From Mesoflavibacter profundi (GTDB lineage: Bacteria; Bacteroidota; Bacteroidia; Flavobacteriales; Flavobacteriaceae), in contig NZ_CP061703.1 of the NCBI RefSeq assembly GCF_014764305.1, positions 819,501 through 883,500 on the forward strand: DNA of 64,000 nt, given 5' to 3'. A program made the position numbers and the translations under genes. The notes below the pieces were generated by a model that saw only the letters and a program-made list of their open reading frames with translations, made no database searches and had not been told where the DNA came from. This document shows positions 35,498 through 44,695 of the stretch, piece by piece (positions within the stretch are counted from its first letter, which is position 1; each line of letters begins with the position of its first letter).

Positions 35498-36031
35498 TTA
35501 ATACTTAGACATTTTTACCATTTTATCAATTAAAAGAAATCTATTAAAATCTTTATGAATTGAATCTTGAAGAAGCTTCAATTCTTCCTGATTATAAAGT
35601 ACTTTGGTGTCAGGCCAAGCAAGAGAATACTCAGCAATTACACCATATTTATTGTTAAAATAAAATATAGACTCATCATCAGAAAGGTTAGAAATGTTAT
35701 ATAAATAAGCTTGTATTTTTATTTCTTCTGAATTAAATTGATAATTATGAGAGCTTATTAATTTACAATTAGTTCCTGCCACTATCAAAACACTATCATT
35801 TTCAATTTCTTTTTCAATGAATTGGTGAAAAGTACTATCATTTTCAAAAGTTTTGTACTCGTATCTCTTTATATTCCCTTCAACTAAAGTTCTAAATCTC
35901 GCCGAATCTATATGTTGATTTTTTAGTCCAGATTTTATTGAAATAGTTTTAAATTCTGATGTTGTTTTTTTTATTTCATTATTACAACTAGACAGAAAAA
36001 TCATTAAAAAAAATAGTCGCAAATATTTCAT
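35498..36031 (-). CDS. Predicted lipoprotein of unknown function
   Basis: 177 residues with a lipoprotein signal peptide: LRLFFLMIFLSSCNN, lipid-modified Cys at 16. The rest is Lys/Glu/Ser-rich with no motif I recognise. It is five bases upstream of hemW on the same strand, possibly by chance. Confidence 0.65.
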   Translation of the reverse strand: MKYLRLFFLMIFLSSCNNEIKKTTSEFKTISIKSGLKNQHIDSARFRTLVEGNIKRYEYKTFENDSTFHQFIEKEIENDSVLIVAGTNCKLISSHNYQFNSEEIKIQAYLYNISNLSDDESIFYFNNKYGVIAEYSLAWPDTKVLYNQEELKLLQDSIHKDFNRFLLIDKMVKMSKY

Positions 36032-36050
36032 ATCAAAAAAAATTAAAAGT

Positions 36051-36075
36051 GGATTTCTGCCTACGCAGGAATGAC
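36051..36075. repeat. Short palindromic repeat (REP-like)
   Basis: The sequence GGATTTCTGCCTACGCAGGA with the following ATGAC forms a hairpin ATTTCTGC/GCAGGAAT. From memory, near-identical palindromes (ATTCCTGCCTACGCAGGAAT) are dispersed in many bacterial genomes. It sits between the ruvC stop and the lipoprotein gene. Confidence 0.6.
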
Positions 36076-36079
36076 TGAT

Positions 36080-36634
36080 CTACTTCTTTACTCTACCTTC
36101 ATTCTGTTTTACAAAACTTGCCCAACCCGAATAGCTTTTACCAATTTCTACGCGACCTTGATTGTAAAAATGACAAACTGCTGCTGCTAATCCATCGGTA
36201 GAATCTAAGTTTTTTGGCAAACTTTTTAGCTTTAACAAGCTTTGCAACATTTTTGCTACTTGCTCCTTACTAGCGTTACCATTACCTGTAATTGCCATTT
36301 TAATTTTTTTTGGCGAATATTCGGTAACTGGTATTTCTCTGCTTAATCCTGCCGCCATAGCAACACCTTGTGCACGACCTAACTTAAGCATACTCTGTAC
36401 GTTTTTACCAAAAAAAGGCGCTTCGATTGCAATTTGATCTGGATGATGCGTATCGATTAATTCTATTGTTCTTTCAAAAATTAATTTAAGTTTTAGGTAA
36501 TGGTCGTCGTATTTTTTTAAGTCTAGCTCGTTAAGTTGAAGAAAAGACATCTTTTTATTTTCAACTTTAATCAAGCCAAAACCCATAATGGTTGTACCTG
36601 GATCTATACCTAATATAATTTGTTCTTTTGCCAT
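36080..36634 (-). CDS. ruvC: Crossover junction endodeoxyribonuclease RuvC
   Basis: 184 residues from the ATG at 36634, which overlaps the stop of the upstream gene (TAATG); a longer frame from 36652 is unlikely. The RNase H-like acidic residues are in LGIDPGTTIMGFG (Asp10), IAIEAPFFGKN, and STDGLAAAVCHFYNQG. RuvC cuts Holliday junctions with RuvAB. The length matches the family. Confidence 0.95.
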   Translation of the reverse strand: MAKEQIILGIDPGTTIMGFGLIKVENKKMSFLQLNELDLKKYDDHYLKLKLIFERTIELIDTHHPDQIAIEAPFFGKNVQSMLKLGRAQGVAMAAGLSREIPVTEYSPKKIKMAITGNGNASKEQVAKMLQSLLKLKSLPKNLDSTDGLAAAVCHFYNQGRVEIGKSYSGWASFVKQNEGRVKK

Positions 36635-37263
36635 TAATAACAAGTTGCACAACCACTTAAAGATACAGCAACGCCAACTGTAAAAGTTAATAGATTACCA
36701 TTAAACGATCCATAACCGGTAGAAACTGGCTCAAATTCATCAGAAAAACCTAAAATATAAGATGCGTCAAAATATGCAGAAACAGTCCTACTTAAAGCAT
36801 AATGAAATTCTGTTCCAGCCATAACATTTAAGTAAGATATTTTGTTATCACCGTAATCATTTAAAGGTTTAATCATAGAATATCCAGGACCAGCATGAAA
36901 AACAATACCTGTTCCGTAAGGTAAAAATGTAAAATCTGGTGAAGCATCGTAAACAAACTGTGCATTTATACGAGTGTAGTTTACTTTAAATTCTGGCGTG
37001 TTTTCGGCTTGTTCAAATCTATTATATCCAAAATCCAACTTTGCGCCCATTTGCTTATTAAACATGTGTTGCACACCTAAATTAATGGTAGGAAAATTAA
37101 GTCCGTTAGCTTCAAAAGGTTTTACAAATCCATCTTGACTTGGACTATTTACACCTAAAGCGATTAATGCTTTCCATCTACTAGTTTCTATTTGTGCTTT
37201 TGTTGTGGTTAATCCAAAAACAATAAAGCCAAATAAACAAATGATTTTAAATCTTGATAACAT
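36634..37263 (-). CDS. Outer-membrane beta-barrel protein
   Basis: 209 residues with a signal peptide (IICLFGFIVFGLTTTKAQ) and a small OmpA/OmpX-like barrel: alternating strands such as FPTINLGVQHMFNKQMGAKLDFGYNR, FHAGPGYSMIKPL and YFDASYILGFSD. The C-terminus FTVGVAVSLSGCATCY has two cysteines, which is unusual. It is translationally coupled to ruvC. Confidence 0.78.
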   Translation of the reverse strand: MLSRFKIICLFGFIVFGLTTTKAQIETSRWKALIALGVNSPSQDGFVKPFEANGLNFPTINLGVQHMFNKQMGAKLDFGYNRFEQAENTPEFKVNYTRINAQFVYDASPDFTFLPYGTGIVFHAGPGYSMIKPLNDYGDNKISYLNVMAGTEFHYALSRTVSAYFDASYILGFSDEFEPVSTGYGSFNGNLLTFTVGVAVSLSGCATCY

Positions 37264-37309
37264 TATGTGTTTTTTAGTTTATTTTGCAACTACTTTCACT
37301 AAAATTAAG

Positions 37310-38275
37310 ATGAATAGTAGCTTGCCTTACAAAACTAAGCAATTCTTTTTTGTACTTATCAAATTAAGTATAGTTGTTGGCGCATTTTACTTTATCTACC
37401 AAAAACTACTTAATAATCCTGATTTAAAATTTGAAGATTTCTTGCGTTTTTTAGACAAAAACGAACTGTTTTCAACTAAAAACATCATTATTTTACTTGT
37501 TTTAAGCGTATTTAATTGGTTTTTAGAAATCACTAAATGGCGATTTTTAATCTCGAAAATTAAAAGAATAACTTTTTTAGAAGCTACCGAACAAAGTTTA
37601 GGCGCACTTACTGCGTCTATATTTACACCAAATCGCATTGGAGAATACGGCGCAAAAGCGATTTACTTTGCAAAAACGCATCGTAAAAAAGTACTGCTTT
37701 TAACACTAATAAGCAATATGCTACAAATGAGTGTTACCGTTATTTTTGGAAGCATTGGATTGTTTTTTTTATACTCCAATTTTGAAATAGATATTAGTTA
37801 TCGCATACTTAGAGGCATTGCTATTCTTGCGTTTATAACTTTATTTGGGTTTTTAGGCATCAAACAAAACCGATTTAAGATGAAAGGATTTTCTTTAGAA
37901 AAGGTCCTTGATTATGTTAAAAATTTAGGTGTACATTATTTAGGTTTTGGACTATTACTATCGGTGTTTCGATATGCTGTATTTTCATTCCAGTTTTACT
38001 TTATTTTGTCGCTTTTAGGTGTAGATTTACATTATTTTGATGCTATGATTTTAATTACATCCATGTATCTTTTAGCATCTATTATACCTTCCATTTCACT
38101 GTTTGATGTAGTAATAAAAGGTAGTGTAGCCTTATATATTTTCGGTTTAGCTGGTATTAACCAATTACCTATTTTAAGTTGTGTTTTACTAATGTGGCTA
38201 CTTAACTTTGCTTTGCCAAGTGTTTTTGGTAGTTATTATGTGCTAAATTTTAATGTTTTAAAATCGCTAGATTAA
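37310..38275 (+). CDS. Flippase-like membrane protein (UPF0104/LPG synthase-like TM family)
   Basis: 321 residues from the ATG at 37310; the frame opens earlier, at 37205, but that part would overlap the divergent barrel gene. About eight helices are present with the family motif LGALTASIFTPNRIGEYGAKAIYF near residue 90 and later LLASIIPSISLFDVVIKGSVALY. Relatives include the flippase part of lysylphosphatidylglycerol synthase and several glycolipid loci. The next gene, a GT2, is coupled to it (TAATG), so the pair may make and move a glycolipid. Confidence 0.82.
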   Translation: MNSSLPYKTKQFFFVLIKLSIVVGAFYFIYQKLLNNPDLKFEDFLRFLDKNELFSTKNIIILLVLSVFNWFLEITKWRFLISKIKRITFLEATEQSLGALTASIFTPNRIGEYGAKAIYFAKTHRKKVLLLTLISNMLQMSVTVIFGSIGLFFLYSNFEIDISYRILRGIAILAFITLFGFLGIKQNRFKMKGFSLEKVLDYVKNLGVHYLGFGLLLSVFRYAVFSFQFYFILSLLGVDLHYFDAMILITSMYLLASIIPSISLFDVVIKGSVALYIFGLAGINQLPILSCVLLMWLLNFALPSVFGSYYVLNFNVLKSLD

Positions 38276-39399
38276 TGCTTGTAATTGCTGTTATTATATT
38301 GCTTTTGTATTTGTTTTTAATAGGAAAATTTGCTTTTGCTATTGATAAAGTAACTGTTTTTAAACTGAATGATAGTCCTGCAAAGACAACATTTACAGTA
38401 ATTATTCCTTTTAGAAATGAAGCCGAAAATTTACCAGCGCTATTAAATTCTATTGCAGAGTTAAATTACCAAAATTCGCTTTTTGAAATCATCTTAGTTA
38501 ATGACGATTCTGAAGATATTTCAAAAGAGATTGTTAGTAAGTTTATGTCAACTTCAGCTTTAGATATTACATTAATAGAAAACGAAAGACAATCCAATTC
38601 GCCTAAAAAAGACGCGATTTCTTCAGCAATAAAAATTTCAAAATACGATTGGATAATCACTACCGATGCCGACTGTGTTTTGCCAAAATATTGGTTAGAT
38701 AGTTTGGATGTTTTTGTTCAGCAAAATGACGTTAAAATGGTTGTTGGACCAGTTACTTATCATCAAGTTAATGGGTTTTTACAACACTTTCAGCTATTAG
38801 ATTTTTTAAGTTTAACAGGAAGCACCATTGCTGGTTTTGGGATTAACAAACCGTTTTTATGTAATGGCGCTAATTTAGGGTATAAAAGATCTTTTTTTAA
38901 TGATATAAACGGTTTTGAAGGCAATGATACCATTGCAAGTGGTGATGATATTTTTTTAATGGAAAAAGCGTTGAAAACAGATAAAAATTCGGTTAAATAT
39001 TTAAAAAGCAAACAGGCTACTGTACAAACGCTTGCGCAACCAAATTTTAAAAGTTTACTTGCGCAACGCATACGTTGGGCAAATAAAACGTCTAACTATA
39101 ATAACAACTTCGCCAAATTAGTTGGACTGTTAGTATTGCTAGCAAATTCGGTTGTCGTTATAGGTTTTGTGTTGGTAGCTTTAGGGTTATTTCAGTTTAA
39201 AACGTTTACCTATTTGTTTCTTTTAAAACTGCTTATAGATTTTCTTCTAATCTATAAGACAAGTGTGTTTTTCAGCAAAGAACAAGCATTAAAATACTAC
39301 TTACCGTCAAGTTTATTGTATCCCTTTTTTAGTGTTTATGTTGCTGTTGTTGGCTCGTTTTCAACCTACAAATGGAAAAACAGACGCTTTAAGAAATAG
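38275..39399 (+). CDS. Family 2 glycosyltransferase, membrane-associated
   Basis: 374 residues. A first helix is followed by the GT2 core: VIIPFRNEAENLPALLNSI, LVNDDSEDIS, ITTDADCVLP (DxD), GANLGYKRSFF, SGDDIFLMEKAL (acid/base Asp) and QRIRWANKT (QxxRW-like). Three C-terminal helices follow, as in processive or membrane-bound GT2 enzymes. Acceptor and sugar are unknown. Confidence 0.88.
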   Translation: MLVIAVIILLLYLFLIGKFAFAIDKVTVFKLNDSPAKTTFTVIIPFRNEAENLPALLNSIAELNYQNSLFEIILVNDDSEDISKEIVSKFMSTSALDITLIENERQSNSPKKDAISSAIKISKYDWIITTDADCVLPKYWLDSLDVFVQQNDVKMVVGPVTYHQVNGFLQHFQLLDFLSLTGSTIAGFGINKPFLCNGANLGYKRSFFNDINGFEGNDTIASGDDIFLMEKALKTDKNSVKYLKSKQATVQTLAQPNFKSLLAQRIRWANKTSNYNNNFAKLVGLLVLLANSVVVIGFVLVALGLFQFKTFTYLFLLKLLIDFLLIYKTSVFFSKEQALKYYLPSSLLYPFFSVYVAVVGSFSTYKWKNRRFKK

Positions 39400-39448
39400 T
39401 TTTTAATTAAAAATTTCTACTTTAGCGTAGAACCAAATTTAATTATAG

Positions 39449-40321
39449 ATGAAACACTTAATCTTACTACTTAGCCTATGTTTTGCTAGCTTATGTATAG
39501 CACAACAATCTTATACAATTAAAAACGAAACTTTAGAGCTTAATACCGAAGTTGATGGTACTTTAGATTTACTTTGGAATAGTTTTGATGGGCAATTTAG
39601 ATACTTTGTTAAAGACGCAAATAACAAAATTACTGAACTAAAAAACACAAAAGGTACAGATAACAAATACCAAAACGAATACCAAGCAACTTTAACGGAT
39701 TTAACCGGTATGAATGCTTCTAAAACTAAATTTACATTATTTAGTTTAAAGCAGTTTATCAATAAATACAATGTAAGTCAAGATGAAACTTATGTATCTA
39801 CAGAACAAAAAGTTAAGTTTAAAACAAGACTTGGTGTTTTTGGCGGGTTAACCAACAATCCTTTTACTTCCAATCCAGAAAATGAAAGCGCGGTGTTTTT
39901 TGGTACCGAGTTAGAATTGGTTCAAGATAAATCACAACCAAAACATGCAGGTTTTGTTAATTTTAGATACACTTCTAAAACCGATAATTTTGATTATAAA
40001 GCTGCACAATTAGCTTTAGGTTATAGATTTAGATTTGTTAATACAAATGGCTTTAATATTTACGCTCAAACCAAGTTTGCAACCTTAACAAAGGTAGATG
40101 CATCATTTGTGATAGAAAACCCAGAAAACCCAGGAACTTTTGTAACTAATGAAGTGTCTAACACAGAATTTGATGCGCCTTTAATTTTTGGTCTTGGTGC
40201 AGACTTTAAAGTTGGCAACGGATATATTACATTTATTTACGACTCTTTATTTGCTGCCTTTATAGAAAACGGTGATCACTTTTCTACAGATTTTGCTCTT
40301 GGTTACAAATTTAACTTATAA
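39449..40321 (+). CDS. Exported protein, possible outer-membrane barrel
   Basis: 290 residues with a signal peptide (LILLLSLCFASLCIAQQ). The first part is mixed and Asp/Asn-rich. From residue 130 the strand pattern, for example GFVNFRYTSKTDNFDYKAAQLALGYRFRFV, and the terminal FALGYKFNL suggest a beta-barrel ending in the usual aromatic position. I recognise no named family. Its stop overlaps the start of the next gene. Confidence 0.68.
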   Translation: MKHLILLLSLCFASLCIAQQSYTIKNETLELNTEVDGTLDLLWNSFDGQFRYFVKDANNKITELKNTKGTDNKYQNEYQATLTDLTGMNASKTKFTLFSLKQFINKYNVSQDETYVSTEQKVKFKTRLGVFGGLTNNPFTSNPENESAVFFGTELELVQDKSQPKHAGFVNFRYTSKTDNFDYKAAQLALGYRFRFVNTNGFNIYAQTKFATLTKVDASFVIENPENPGTFVTNEVSNTEFDAPLIFGLGADFKVGNGYITFIYDSLFAAFIENGDHFSTDFALGYKFNL

Positions 40322-41061
40322 TGGCTTTTTTAGATAAAACTTCTAATCCTGTTTTTGACCGTTATTTTTGGGAAGACAACCAATCCAACCCTAAAAAAAT
40401 GACAGTAACAGGCATAATGCTAAAAACTGTATATTGTTTAATTGTAATTACCGCAATTGTTGTTGGTATTTGGAAATTACATACGCAAGGAACAAACATA
40501 AAATGGTTTGCTCCTGGTGGCGGAATTGCAGCACTAATTATTAGTATAGTTTTATCTGTAAGACAACATTGGGCACATATTTTAGTGCCTTTATATGCTG
40601 TTGCAAAAGGTTTTTTTCTTGGCGGAATCACTGCATACGCGCAAGCTAAATTCCCTGAAATACCTTATCAAGCTGTTGGTGTTACGATAGTTACTTTTTT
40701 TGTCATGTTATTACTATATCAAACACGAATAATAGTAGTAACCAAAAAATTAAGAAGTATTATTATTACAGTTTGTGCCAGCATTTTTGTTACTTATTTA
40801 ATCTCTTGGATACTAAGTTTTTTTGGTATTAAAAGCTTTATTTGGGGCACATCATGGTTTGCTATTGGTTTTAACATTTTTGCTGCTGTTTTTGCTTCTT
40901 TATCTTTATTACTTGATTTTGATTTTATTGAAAGACAAAAACATCGCGCTCCAAAATACAAAGAATGGCTTGCGACTTGGGGATTATTAGCAACACTTAT
41001 TTGGTTGTATGTTGAAATTTTAAGACTGATGAAAAAGTTTGCTTTAAAATTTCCGAAGTGA
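40321..41061 (+). CDS. Bax inhibitor-1/YccA family membrane protein
   Basis: 246 residues with seven predicted helices. FAPGGGIAALIISIVLSV, YAVAKGFFLGGITAYAQ and FNIFAAVFASLSLLLDFDFIE agree with the bacterial YccA-like Bax inhibitor-1 family; the late Asp pair is conserved in calcium/proton-leak channels of this group. Its cell role is unknown. It overlaps the exported protein gene by one base. Confidence 0.87.
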   Translation: MAFLDKTSNPVFDRYFWEDNQSNPKKMTVTGIMLKTVYCLIVITAIVVGIWKLHTQGTNIKWFAPGGGIAALIISIVLSVRQHWAHILVPLYAVAKGFFLGGITAYAQAKFPEIPYQAVGVTIVTFFVMLLLYQTRIIVVTKKLRSIIITVCASIFVTYLISWILSFFGIKSFIWGTSWFAIGFNIFAAVFASLSLLLDFDFIERQKHRAPKYKEWLATWGLLATLIWLYVEILRLMKKFALKFPK

Positions 41062-41116
41062 TAATTATAATTGGTAATTCTTAAAACTTTAAATGTCTTA
41101 AACTCACAAGACTGTG

Positions 41117-41593
41117 TTAATTAACCTGAAGAATAATAGGTAATTTAAATTGTGATTTAACTTGTTGACCCCTTTTTATTGCTGCATAAATTGGAGGTAA
41201 ACTATCTAAACTAGTTTCTATAACTTGTTTTATGTTAGGTAATTCTGCAAGCGTTAAAGAATCTGCTGTAAATTGCTTTATTTGAAGTTGTCCTTTTTCT
41301 GTAATTAATAGTTCTAAAACAATAGTATCGTTAATATCTTGAGTTACTACAAAGGTTTGCTTAGCTAATTGTGTACTTATGTGGTTTGCTAAAGTAGTTT
41401 CAAAACACTGTTTTTTGTTGGATAATGTTTGTAAAGAATCACAAATAGGAAAGCTTGGATAGGTATCTACCTCATTCCAATTAAAGGTTTTTAATTCTTT
41501 TTTTAATATCGCGTCTTTAGATGTTTTTTTTGCTTCAAAATATTTACAAGACACCATTAAAAACGCCATTAGTAAAACAGCTATCTGTTTCAT
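41117..41593 (-). CDS. Lipoprotein with a TonB-C-like domain
   Basis: 158 residues with lipid-modified Cys16 in FLMVSCKYF. The C-terminal 110 residues (FPICDSLQTLSNKKQCFETTLANHI to SQFKLPIILQVN) resemble the end of the M56 protein encoded at 42469, so it is a stand-alone copy of that TonB-C-like domain. It sits downstream of the PDZ and M56 genes on the same strand. Confidence 0.65.
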   Translation of the reverse strand: MKQIAVLLMAFLMVSCKYFEAKKTSKDAILKKELKTFNWNEVDTYPSFPICDSLQTLSNKKQCFETTLANHISTQLAKQTFVVTQDINDTIVLELLITEKGQLQIKQFTADSLTLAELPNIKQVIETSLDSLPPIYAAIKRGQQVKSQFKLPIILQVN

Positions 41594-41648
41594 AATAAAC
41601 TAGTATAGCCGAAAAATACAATTTTTTTAAAAAAATCTATAGTAGTCA

Positions 41649-42341
41649 CTAATTTCTTTTAACAACAAATAACTTTGAATACGATTGATTGTTATGTGTA
41701 ATTTTTAAAATATATACGCCATCATCAAACTTTTCTACATTAATGACTTCTTGTAGTTGTCTATCGCTAAGCTGTTTTTTATAAGATTTTACCAATACGC
41801 CATTATTCATATAAATTGAAAATTGATACGTATCTTGTATTACTTCTTTAAAATCTATATACAAATCTTTAGCAACAGGTACAGGATGAACATTAATATT
41901 ATCGCTAGATAACGATGTAATTGTGTTGTCACAACATACTTTTTCTTGAACTATTTTTGTGTTTTTAGCTCCTAAAGTTATGGTTTTAATAAATGTACGT
42001 CCTTCTCTGTAAATTGTAAATCTAACCATATCAAATGGTTGGTAAGCAGCAATTGCTTTTATAGCATCGCCACGTCTATTAACTTCTAGATCGTTAATTT
42101 TAAGAACAATATCATAAGGTTGCAAGCCATTAGATTTTGCAGGTGTATGATCTACTACTTTTATAATTATTACACCTTTATCAATATCTCTGTCACATGG
42201 TGTACCAAACACAACACCTAAATATGCGTCTTCATATACCGTTTTATTTATAGTGCATATTGATTTACAATCTAAATCTTGTTGTGCAGATATTTGTATA
42301 GTTGTAGCGATGTAAATAAATAGAAATAGTAATTTTTTCAT
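41649..42341 (-). CDS. Secreted PDZ-domain protein with type IX sorting domain
   Basis: 230 residues. A signal peptide (LLFLFIYIATTIQISAQ) is followed by a PDZ domain (YLGVVFGTPCDRDIDKG, TPAKSNGLQPYDIVLKINDLEV) and a C-terminal sorting domain (NINVHPVPVAKDLYIDF to FDDGVYILKITHN). It carries several Cys near the N-terminus and CCDN after the PDZ domain. No protease domain is attached. It is probably placed on the surface by the type IX system. Confidence 0.78.
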   Translation of the reverse strand: MKKLLFLFIYIATTIQISAQQDLDCKSICTINKTVYEDAYLGVVFGTPCDRDIDKGVIIIKVVDHTPAKSNGLQPYDIVLKINDLEVNRRGDAIKAIAAYQPFDMVRFTIYREGRTFIKTITLGAKNTKIVQEKVCCDNTITSLSSDNINVHPVPVAKDLYIDFKEVIQDTYQFSIYMNNGVLVKSYKKQLSDRQLQEVINVEKFDDGVYILKITHNNQSYSKLFVVKRN

Positions 42342-42420
42342 CTAATTAATTTTTACTTAAATCAAAAATAAGATTTATTGTTGAAAATGAAAGATTTAGA
42401 CTTCATAATATACCACAACA

Positions 42421-42447
42421 AAAAAACCGAAGTCTAAACTTCGGTTT
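42421..42447 (-). terminator. Terminator of the second M56 operon
   Basis: The stem AAACCGAAGT/ACTTCGGTTT has a 4-base loop and, on the minus strand, is followed by a T run. It lies 21 bases after the M56 stop. Confidence 0.88.
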
Positions 42448-42468
42448 AAAACATTTATTTAAAAATTG

Positions 42469-44214
42469 TTATTTTATACTAAATGTAATTGGCAAACTAT
42501 AAGGTACATTTACTACTCTTCCATTATGTATTCCAGGTACCATTTTTGGCAATAATTTAATTACCCTAATAGCTTCTGTCTCTAACTCAGGATGTGGCGC
42601 TCTAGCATTAACATCTACTACAGCTCCATTTACATCGATTTTGAAACTTACAAAAATGCGTTTTACACCTTTTTCTAAACCTAAATTATTAGCTAGTGCT
42701 ATGTTGAAGTTTTTCATAACATGTTCGTTAATTTTGTTTGAAAAACATTCTTTTTGTTCTTTAAGATTATACACTGATTCGCAACCTTCTATTAATGGAA
42801 CTTGTTCTATAACAGAGAATGGAACGTCTATTTTGTCTATATCGACATCTTCTTCATTTGGTTCTCTAACTTCAATTTTTATATGTCTGTAACCATCTGA
42901 TATTACCAAAGTATGATACCATTCTTCGTTAGTAATCTGTGTTAATTTTGATTGTTTAAAAGCCTCTTCTTCATTAGTTAAATTGTCTAAATCTTCTACC
43001 AATAATCTTAAAGCACCTCTTTTGGGTGAGTTTGTCCATTGGTCTTTAGCTTTTTGTGTTTGTTTTCTATTTAAATAATCTTGGTAGGTTTCATTTTCAA
43101 AGTTATCAGCATATGTTGGTTTTTTACCATTTTTTTCTTCAAAATAATTATTCATCAAAATAAATGAAGCTTTTGTTTTTGCATAACTATCTAAAGTATT
43201 TAAGTAATTTTCACTTTTCAAGACTTCCTCTTTTACAATTGCATCCAAAGGATGTTCATACTTATTTTCAAATTCTTTCAAATACTTCTGCACTAACTCT
43301 TCTTCCGTTAATGTGGTTTGTTCTGTATTTACTTTATTGGTTTCGTCTTGAGAACATGAAGAATACACCAACATTGCTGTAATCATTGGTATAAGTAGCA
43401 AGTACTTAAATAAATAAACTGGTTTTGATTTTGATTTTTGTAACATAATAATTCGTTTTTTGATTAATGATTGTTTAAAAAATGGATTGATGAAAGGCAA
43501 CGAGTTTACATCAAAAATTTGCTGTAATAAACGTTGATAATAGTCTTTTTTATTGACGGTTTTTATAGCATTTTGATCAGCAATATACTCGTGCACTTGG
43601 GTTAAATATCCTTTATAGATGTAAACTAATGGATTAAACCAAAGTGCAATTTTTAGTACTTCAAACCATAATAAATCTATACTGTGTTTTTGTTTTACGT
43701 GAATTAGCTCATGCGCTAAAACGCTTTCTTTTTGCTGGTTTGTTAACTGATTACCAATAAATACATAGTTAAAAAATGAAAAAGCAACTGTTGTATTTGG
43801 TAAGGATAAAATTTGGTAGCCGTTATATTTTACTTGTTTTGCATTAGACCATAATTTTAAAAGTTTTGAAAGCTTAAAAACAAAAAAAGCAAATGCGATA
43901 CCACTTCCTAAAATAATAAGATTGTTTAGCGTTAATACTGATGATTGATTAGCAACACTTGTTACTTCTGTAGTTATTTGTGGTGTTTTTTTAACGGTAC
44001 CTAAAACAACTTCTGGTAAAACAACAACATATTTACTAGGTATGGTTTTGGTAAAACTTTCAATTTTAATTAAAGGCAAGAGTAACGACAACACCGAAGT
44101 TGATAATAAATACCAACGGTTATAATTAAAAAACGTTTCTTTTTTTAGAAGCACTTCATAAACCAATAAAAATATAAATTGAAATGCTACTATTTGAATA
44201 ATGAAAGTAACCAT
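42469..44214 (-). CDS. M56 (BlaR1-like) metallopeptidase with TonB-C-like tail
   Basis: 581 residues. Four N-terminal helices carry the zinc motif HELIH (His168-Glu169-His172) and the later HEYIADQNAI. A helix near residue 270 precedes a periplasmic region whose last 110 residues (CESVYNLKEQKECFSNKI to VPYSLPITFSIK) match the TonB C-terminal type. No penicillin-binding sensor is present. It is the partner of the BlaI-type repressor encoded two bases upstream. Confidence 0.88.
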   Translation of the reverse strand: MVTFIIQIVAFQFIFLLVYEVLLKKETFFNYNRWYLLSTSVLSLLLPLIKIESFTKTIPSKYVVVLPEVVLGTVKKTPQITTEVTSVANQSSVLTLNNLIILGSGIAFAFFVFKLSKLLKLWSNAKQVKYNGYQILSLPNTTVAFSFFNYVFIGNQLTNQQKESVLAHELIHVKQKHSIDLLWFEVLKIALWFNPLVYIYKGYLTQVHEYIADQNAIKTVNKKDYYQRLLQQIFDVNSLPFINPFFKQSLIKKRIIMLQKSKSKPVYLFKYLLLIPMITAMLVYSSCSQDETNKVNTEQTTLTEEELVQKYLKEFENKYEHPLDAIVKEEVLKSENYLNTLDSYAKTKASFILMNNYFEEKNGKKPTYADNFENETYQDYLNRKQTQKAKDQWTNSPKRGALRLLVEDLDNLTNEEEAFKQSKLTQITNEEWYHTLVISDGYRHIKIEVREPNEEDVDIDKIDVPFSVIEQVPLIEGCESVYNLKEQKECFSNKINEHVMKNFNIALANNLGLEKGVKRIFVSFKIDVNGAVVDVNARAPHPELETEAIRVIKLLPKMVPGIHNGRVVNVPYSLPITFSIK

Positions 44215-44216
44215 AA

Positions 44217-44576
44217 CTATTTGCTTTTATCAATTTCATTTAAAATAGTTTCTAGTTCTTTTATATCTATATCATTTTTTTTCACAAAAAAAGAAACCAT
44301 ACTTTTAAATGAACCTTGAAAATAATTTTCCATTAACTTATTTAAACTTTGGTTGCTATAATCTTGCTTTTTAAGTATTGGAAAATACACATGACCTTTC
44401 CCCTTTTTTTCATAATCTACAAATCCTTTGGATTCTAAAATCCTAACAATTGTAGACACTGTATTGTATGCTGGTTTTGGTTCTGGAAGTACTTTAATTA
44501 TATCTTTTACGTTGGCTTTTTGTAGTTGCCAAAGTATTTGCATGATATCTTCTTCTGCTTTTGTTAGTGCTTTCAT
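44217..44576 (-). CDS. BlaI/MecI family repressor (second copy)
   Basis: 119 residues from the ATG at 44576 (MKALTKAEEDIMQILWQL). A longer frame from 44609 would run through one of the operator dyads and add residues foreign to the family. The winged helix continues with VKDIIKVLPEPKPAYNTVSTIVRILESKGFV. It is clearly a paralogue of the repressor at 4888, but the dyads in front of it have another sequence, so the two should not cross-regulate. Confidence 0.92.
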   Translation of the reverse strand: MKALTKAEEDIMQILWQLQKANVKDIIKVLPEPKPAYNTVSTIVRILESKGFVDYEKKGKGHVYFPILKKQDYSNQSLNKLMENYFQGSFKSMVSFFVKKNDIDIKELETILNEIDKSK

Positions 44577-44582
44577 TTTTAT

Positions 44583-44647
44583 AACTAATCTTTTAGTTGA
44601 ATAAAACAAATATAACTAAATATTTAGTTTGAACTAATTTTTTAGTT
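44583..44647. promoter_or_regulatory. Three operator dyads AACTAA-N4-TTAGTT
   Basis: Identical arms AACTAA/TTAGTT with 4-base spacers occur at 44583-44598, 44614-44629 and 44632-44647, between the repressor gene and the divergent DUF456 gene. By analogy with BlaI-type systems I infer that the repressor binds here and may control both directions. Confidence 0.8.
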
Positions 44648-44695
44648 AAAAAATGTAACATTAAAAGATTATAGTCGTCTTATAAACAAAAACTT

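Noticed and set aside
44577-44609. Longer start for the second BlaI repressor (44609)
   Set aside because: The extra codons cover an operator dyad and add residues outside the family's normal N-terminus.
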